Made by a program: the position numbers and the translations under genes
Origin: Synechococcales cyanobacterium PMM_0003
GTDB lineage: Bacteria; Cyanobacteriota; Cyanobacteriia; Pseudanabaenales; Pseudanabaenaceae
NCBI GenBank assembly: GCA_949128015.1
Contig: CASBRC010000268.1
Location: forward strand, 1-9,323
Direction of reading: 5' to 3'
Length of the DNA: 9,323 bases
Part shown: positions 7,180 to 9,323 of the stretch, piece by piece
Layout of the letters: the number at the start of each line of letters is the position of its first letter
Position numbering within the stretch: the stretch's first letter is position 1
The notes under the pieces: generated by a model
Told to the model about the DNA's origin: nothing
Seen by the model: the letters and a program-made list of their open reading frames with translations, nothing else
The model's database searches: none

Positions 7180-7521
7180 TTATGTCTGTAGCCAATTGAT
7201 TATACTTTTTCTTATCTGTCTCAGTCGTGCTGATGCGATACTTCCTAAACGAGCGTTAATTACAGATGACTCGACACTCGTTAATCTTCCTAATCGGATT
7301 ACAGAAGCAGTTTTGAGACCTGAGGTTATGTAATCTGGATCTGATGGATTGATGATTTCATCAAAATCTGGAGTAGCTTGGTGTAGTTGCGAAGAAATTA
7401 AAGCAAGCAATAAATCTGGATGACGACTTGGTGAAATGGCAACAACTAAAGCAGGACGAAGCTTTCCTTGTTTAAGGTCTGCTTGAGGAAAACGGATTAG
7501 AACGATATCACCTACATTCAT
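7180..7521 (-). CDS. MazF/PemK-family toxin (probable mRNA endoribonuclease)
   Basis: This 113-residue protein has the standard length and motifs of the MazF/PemK fold. The opening strand is GDIVLIRFP (4-12), followed by the conserved KLRPALVV (20-27) with the family's K-RP signature. An ALISSQ strand (40-45) and SVIRLGRL (73-80) follow, with a C-terminal helix ending NWLQT. Family members cut mRNA at short sequences; the specificity here cannot be read. The start ATG (7521-7519) overlaps the antitoxin TGA as ATGA, the translational coupling normal for type II toxin-antitoxin operons with the antitoxin first. No terminator is visible after it; repeat unit A1 follows at once. Confidence 0.9.
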   Translation of the reverse strand: MNVGDIVLIRFPQADLKQGKLRPALVVAISPSRHPDLLLALISSQLHQATPDFDEIINPSDPDYITSGLKTASVIRLGRLTSVESSVINARLGSIASARLRQIRKSIINWLQT

Positions 7522-7751
7522 CGCCGATAAACTTCTTGAGCATCTTCCAATGTGTACTCAACTTCATCTTTATCGCGGAAAAACTGCTGTAATGAAAAAT
7601 CTTGCCAGTCCTTGATTTTCCAGTTCTTATATTCTGGAATGCTGTTTTGCTCGGTTGCGACTAATTGGATAAAGTTTGCAATTTGTTCAATGACGCGATC
7701 GGGTAGCTGGTCAATCTGTTTATGAAGTTGTTCGCGGGTAGTCGCAGACAT
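7518..7751 (-). CDS. Antitoxin partner of the MazF-like toxin
   Basis: This 77-residue acidic protein lies directly upstream of the toxin with a 4-base overlap. Its N-terminal helix pair TREQLHKQIDQLPDRVIEQI (5-24) resembles the short N-terminal domains of cyanobacterial DUF2281/VapB-type antitoxins. The C-terminal part DWQDFSLQQFFRD followed by DEVEYTLEDAQEVY is charged and probably wraps the toxin. I chose ATG at 7751. A longer reading from TTG 7778 adds nine residues but would leave almost no leader from the likely promoter. An AAGG sequence lies about 11 bases before the ATG. The antitoxin probably also represses its own promoter, as is usual, although its DNA-binding fold is not certain. 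Confidence 0.82.
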   Translation of the reverse strand: MSATTREQLHKQIDQLPDRVIEQIANFIQLVATEQNSIPEYKNWKIKDWQDFSLQQFFRDKDEVEYTLEDAQEVYRR

Positions 7752-7792
7752 AAGCAAAAATACCTTATCTATGGACAAAGTTTATAGTGATG

Positions 7793-7798
7793 ATTATA
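7793..7798 (-). promoter_or_regulatory. -10 box of the MazF-like toxin-antitoxin operon
   Basis: The minus strand reads a perfect TATAAT here, with a second TATAAA at 7786-7781. The -35 region is weak. Transcription would start near 7786, about 35 bases before the antitoxin ATG. Repeat unit A2 begins about 24 bases further upstream. Confidence 0.4.
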
Positions 7799-7821
7799 GC
7801 TTAGTTAGCTATGGGTTATAG

Positions 7822-7926
7822 GCGATCGCAAAAACAATCATCTTCTCAAGTTTGTAAGAGGCGATCGCAATTCTATCCAGCAACAAATATTCTCAAATGA
7901 TTTGATGCGGTTTAGATTGCGATCGC
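7822..7926. repeat. HIP1-bounded repeat, units A2 and B2
   Basis: Unit A2 (7822-7868) is bounded by two GCGATCGC sites. It is followed without a gap by unit B2 (7869-7926), which ends in another GCGATCGC and contains the 13-base palindrome TCAAATGATTTGA (7893-7905). B2 matches B3 at 8750-8807 in nearly every base. The block stands between the two toxin-antitoxin pairs. Confidence 0.88.
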
Positions 7927-8021
7927 TAATAATTTCTCTGAACTAAACAACAAAGTCAACTATTTTTGCTTGCCCAATCTCGAATGAAAACAGGTAACTG
8001 AAACGGAGCGATCGCAATTCG

Positions 8022-8108
8022 GCATAACGGTGAAGTTGAGCCGTTATAGGCAGGTTCAAACCTTTCAAAATTTAGATCTGCGAGGTCGGCTCCAACGCAT
8101 TGTTAGGC
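8022..8108 (-). other. attC-like integron recombination site
   Basis: Read on the minus strand, this 87-base element starts with GCCTAAC (8108-8102), an exact fit to the inverse core RYYYAAC. It ends with GTTATGC (8028-8022), one mismatch from the core GTTRRRY. Inside are the L boxes GTTGGAGCC (8096-8088) and GGCTCAAC (8042-8035). They pair with a single unpaired G, as expected for an extrahelical base. The spacers between R and L boxes are 5 and 6 bases, as in typical attC sites. The middle holds AGGTT-TG-AACCT, able to form the terminal hairpin. It overlaps the end of the antitoxin gene on the same strand, the usual position for a cassette gene. No integrase gene is visible. Confidence 0.78.
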
Positions 8109-8317
8109 TTCTGCCTTTGAGCGATTTGCATGAGTAGCCGAAGTGCGTCATTAACAGAGTCACTTGTAGGGAATGCTTGAGCAACGTCAGGATCGAGTAG
8201 CACTAGGTTAGTTCCTGCTTGATAACGCTCAACGTATTTTCCTCTAACGCCACCTTTCATTTTGCTAAAGTCGTATTCGGGTTGCAATTCATCTTCTAGC
8301 TCGTGGTTATTCTCCAT
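8072..8317 (-). CDS. Antitoxin of the BrnT-like pair (RHH-like)
   Basis: This 81-residue protein follows the BrnT-like toxin on the same strand. After an acidic N-terminus it reads YDFSKMKGGVRGKYVERY, then a strand and two helices (NLVLLDPDVAQAF, then SDSVNDALRLLMQIAQ) that look like a ribbon-helix-helix dimerisation and DNA-binding unit. It probably binds the toxin and represses the operon. I chose ATG 8317 because a strong Shine-Dalgarno GGAGGT (8332-8327) lies nine bases upstream; the longer start at ATG 8338 would place that sequence inside the gene. The last residues, PNNALEPTSQI, are encoded by the attC-like site and are probably not part of the original fold. It overlaps the toxin gene by 11 bases. 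Confidence 0.8.
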   Translation of the reverse strand: MENNHELEDELQPEYDFSKMKGGVRGKYVERYQAGTNLVLLDPDVAQAFPTSDSVNDALRLLMQIAQRQKPNNALEPTSQI

Positions 8318-8582
8318 CTTTATAAAACCTCCGATCATTTCGGGTTGCTTCTCGTGCGCTGATAATCCGAACTCGATCTGCTCGATCTGTGTGAGGGATT
8401 ACGAGGATACGACCAGCACTGGATAAACCAATGATAACGTAACGATCCTCACTGTAGGAGTGATTGGGGTCAGGAAATGTCATAGATAAAGGATCGTTGA
8501 AAACAGTAGATGCTTCATTAAATGATACCTCATGCTTTTTTAGGTTTGATCTTGCTTTATCTGGGTTCCACTCAAATTGCAT
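8307..8582 (-). CDS. brnT: BrnT-family toxin (probable ribonuclease)
   Basis: This 91-residue protein matches the BrnT family (PF04365, RelE-like fold) along its whole length. It has FEWNPDKARSNLKKHEVSF at 3-21, the DPNHSYSEDRYVIIGLS block at 38-54, a GRILVIPHTDR strand at 57-67, and RIISAREATRNDRRFY at 72-87, the conserved basic segment near the C-terminus. BrnT toxins inhibit translation, probably by cutting RNA. The gene comes first and its antitoxin second, the usual brnT-brnA order. The start ATG at 8582 has no clear Shine-Dalgarno. GTTACGC, a near match to an integron core site, lies about 31 bases upstream, consistent with a cassette whose gene starts close to the left junction. Confidence 0.9.
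   Translation of the reverse strand: MQFEWNPDKARSNLKKHEVSFNEASTVFNDPLSMTFPDPNHSYSEDRYVIIGLSSAGRILVIPHTDRADRVRIISAREATRNDRRFYKDGE
8327..8332 (-). promoter_or_regulatory. Strong ribosome binding site inside brnT for the antitoxin
   Basis: GGAGGT on the minus strand, nine bases before ATG 8317, decides the antitoxin start. It lies within the last codons of the toxin gene, so the antitoxin can be translated more strongly than the toxin from the same mRNA. Confidence 0.7.
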
Positions 8583-8709
8583 TGTTTAGTTTAGCTTTTA
8601 ATCGCGGGCTAGAGCGTAACATCAAAACCTATAGCATCAGGCAAACCATTAACATTTCCTACAAGACTGCGATCGCACTACAAAATCGGCGATCGCTTTC
8701 ACAACTAAT

Positions 8710-8883
8710 GCGATCGCAAAAACAATAATCTTCTCAAGTTTGAGATCGCAATTCTACCCAACAACAAATATTCTCAAATGATTTGATGCGGTTTAGATTG
8801 CGATCGCAAAAATGATCATCTTCTCAAGTCTGTAATTTGCGATCGCTATTCCACTCAAAAACAAATGTTCTCAAATGATTTGA
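8710..8883. repeat. HIP1-bounded tandem repeat block A3-B3-A4-B4
   Basis: Four units lie in tandem: A3 (8710-8749, shortened, right boundary decayed to AGATCGC), B3 (8750-8807), A4 (8800-8846, sharing one GCGATCGC with B3) and a truncated B4 (8847-8883). B3 and B2 are almost identical. B4 keeps the palindrome TCAAATGATTTGA (8871-8883) and then diverges. The block follows the same orientation and A-then-B order as the copy at 7822-7926. Confidence 0.88.
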
Positions 8884-9021
8884 GGTGTATCGCATGTTTC
8901 ACTGTTAGTTAGGTAGCAGTTGTTATATTTAATTTTCACTTTCGCTTTGAAAATCGGTGTTTGTGTTTGGTGTAGATCATGCTGGACTTGGAAGTAGTTG
9001 GGCAATGCTGTGATTAACACC

Positions 9022-9053
9022 TTGACATTATCACGATAATTGATGACTATAAG
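9022..9053 (+). promoter_or_regulatory. Candidate promoter for the methyltransferase gene
   Basis: A perfect -35 hexamer TTGACA lies at 9022-9027. Downstream, GACTAT (9045-9050, 17-base spacer) or TATAAG (9048-9053, 20-base spacer) could be the -10. Neither combines a good sequence with ideal spacing. The leader would be about 60 bases. Confidence 0.35.
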
Positions 9054-9120
9054 TAGTGTGATTAGCAAATCCAGAAGTGAAAATACTCCTGCTTAACAAT
9101 TCAATGATAATACCAGCCAT

Positions 9121-9323
9121 ATGATGACACCAAAACAGCGAGATCTCGACCGTGTAAAAGCATCATTGAAGAAGCATATCCGCCACGCCGATAGTAACGC
9201 TATCGTGGCAGAAGGAGATTCGCTTGTACTGCTGCGTGCCATGCCATCAAATTCTATCTCGCTTATTTTGACTGACCCACCTTATCACACGACTAAAAAA
9301 GGTAACATTTACGGTGATACAGC
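9121..9323 (+). CDS. DNA methyltransferase (N4/N6 class), N-terminal fragment
   Basis: Sixty-seven codons are visible before the window ends. The segment AEGDSLVLLRAMPSNSISLI (30-49) followed by LTDPPYH holds catalytic motif IV (DPPY) close to the N-terminus. This is the arrangement of the N6_N4_Mtase (PF01555) family, where motif IV precedes the SAM-binding motif I. It should transfer a methyl group from S-adenosylmethionine to adenine N6 or cytosine N4 in DNA. ATG 9121 and ATG 9124 are both possible starts, an in-frame TAA stands at 9094-9096, and no Shine-Dalgarno is evident. It could be part of a restriction-modification system or an orphan; the partner would be beyond the right edge. It is the only plus-strand gene in the accessory half. 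Confidence 0.85.
   Translation, partial: MMTPKQRDLDRVKASLKKHIRHADSNAIVAEGDSLVLLRAMPSNSISLILTDPPYHTTKKGNIYGDT

Larger units (their letters stand above)
8583..9120. other. Gene-free region with HIP1 repeats
   Basis: No convincing gene is seen. The left part carries a near-match core site (8614-8620) and a cluster of three GCGATCGC sites (8669-8676, 8689-8696, 8710-8717). The middle holds the A3-B3-A4-B4 repeat block. The right part (8884-9120) is AT-rich with a candidate promoter for the methyltransferase. A 65-codon minus-strand frame (9068-8871) has only a TTG start and runs into the repeat, so I do not call it. Confidence 0.6.

Noticed and set aside
7804..7820. GTTAGCT and GTTATAG as integron core sites near the MazF operon
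   Set aside because: They lack partner inverse cores and L boxes at a suitable distance, so I see no attC for the MazF pair.
8022..8108. tRNA or small structured RNA
   Set aside because: The folding potential fits attC better; there is no anticodon arm, T-loop GTTCRA in the right place, or CCA-like end.
8522..8728. Plus-strand 68-codon frame
   Set aside because: It overlaps the well-supported brnT gene in antisense and continues through HIP1 repeats; its sequence shows no family features.
7130..8883. CRISPR array
   Set aside because: Units are few, unequal, partly adjacent without unique spacers, and bounded by the common HIP1 octamer.
8871..9068. Minus-strand 65-codon frame
   Set aside because: It starts only at TTG, has no Shine-Dalgarno or recognisable motif, and its end lies in repeat unit B4.
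9091..9120. GCTTAACAATTC as the start of another attC site
   Set aside because: It resembles an inverse core followed by a spacer, but no matching L boxes or GTTRRRY core follow; the methyltransferase gene begins instead.

Overview
The window looks like low-to-moderate GC cyanobacterial DNA. The octamer GCGATCGC (HIP1), a cyanobacterial signature, occurs about 30 times by eye. The gene content agrees: a Ycf20/DUF565 protein known from cyanobacteria and plastids, a cyanobacterial-type CobO-like protein without a P-loop, a small LuxR-type regulator resembling PedR, and a ClpB. A filamentous, Pseudanabaena-like lineage is a guess from overall style.

Bases 1-6805 are mostly housekeeping. On the minus strand, reading from right to left: a small stand-alone LuxR-type helix-turn-helix protein (2699-2932), nadC for quinolinate phosphoribosyltransferase (1794-2648), a perfect 34-bp-arm hairpin terminator, a BASS-family sodium:organic-anion symporter (773-1651), and an Hsp70/DnaK-family protein overlapping it by one base and running off the left edge (1-773). 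Divergent from the HTH gene is a CobO-like protein (3029-3640, plus strand). An extended -10 promoter and a 9-bp inverted repeat lie between the two. A second long hairpin (3664-3720) separates the CobO-like gene from the convergent ycf20 (3726-4079), which lies downstream of clpB (4133-6805) on the minus strand.

Bases 6806-9323 are accessory DNA. Two minus-strand toxin-antitoxin pairs occur here: a MazF/PemK-like toxin with its upstream antitoxin (7180-7751), and a BrnT-like toxin with a downstream RHH-like antitoxin (8072-8582). A HIP1-bounded mosaic repeat (unit A, 47 bp; unit B, about 58 bp) appears in the same orientation before, between and after them: A1, then the MazF pair, A2-B2, the BrnT pair, and A3-B3-A4-B4. 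The BrnT antitoxin runs into an 87-bp element with the architecture of an integron attC site, whose proximal arm encodes the protein's last residues. I therefore read the BrnT pair as a probable integron-type gene cassette. No integrase is visible. At the right edge a DNA methyltransferase of the N4/N6 class (motif DPPY) begins at 9121 and is cut off, so the region may be the edge of a defence or mobile island.

The most notable points are the attC-like site carrying a toxin-antitoxin cassette, the repeat units that delimit each toxin-antitoxin pair, and the unusually long, nearly perfect intergenic hairpins, one of which contains the end of nadC.
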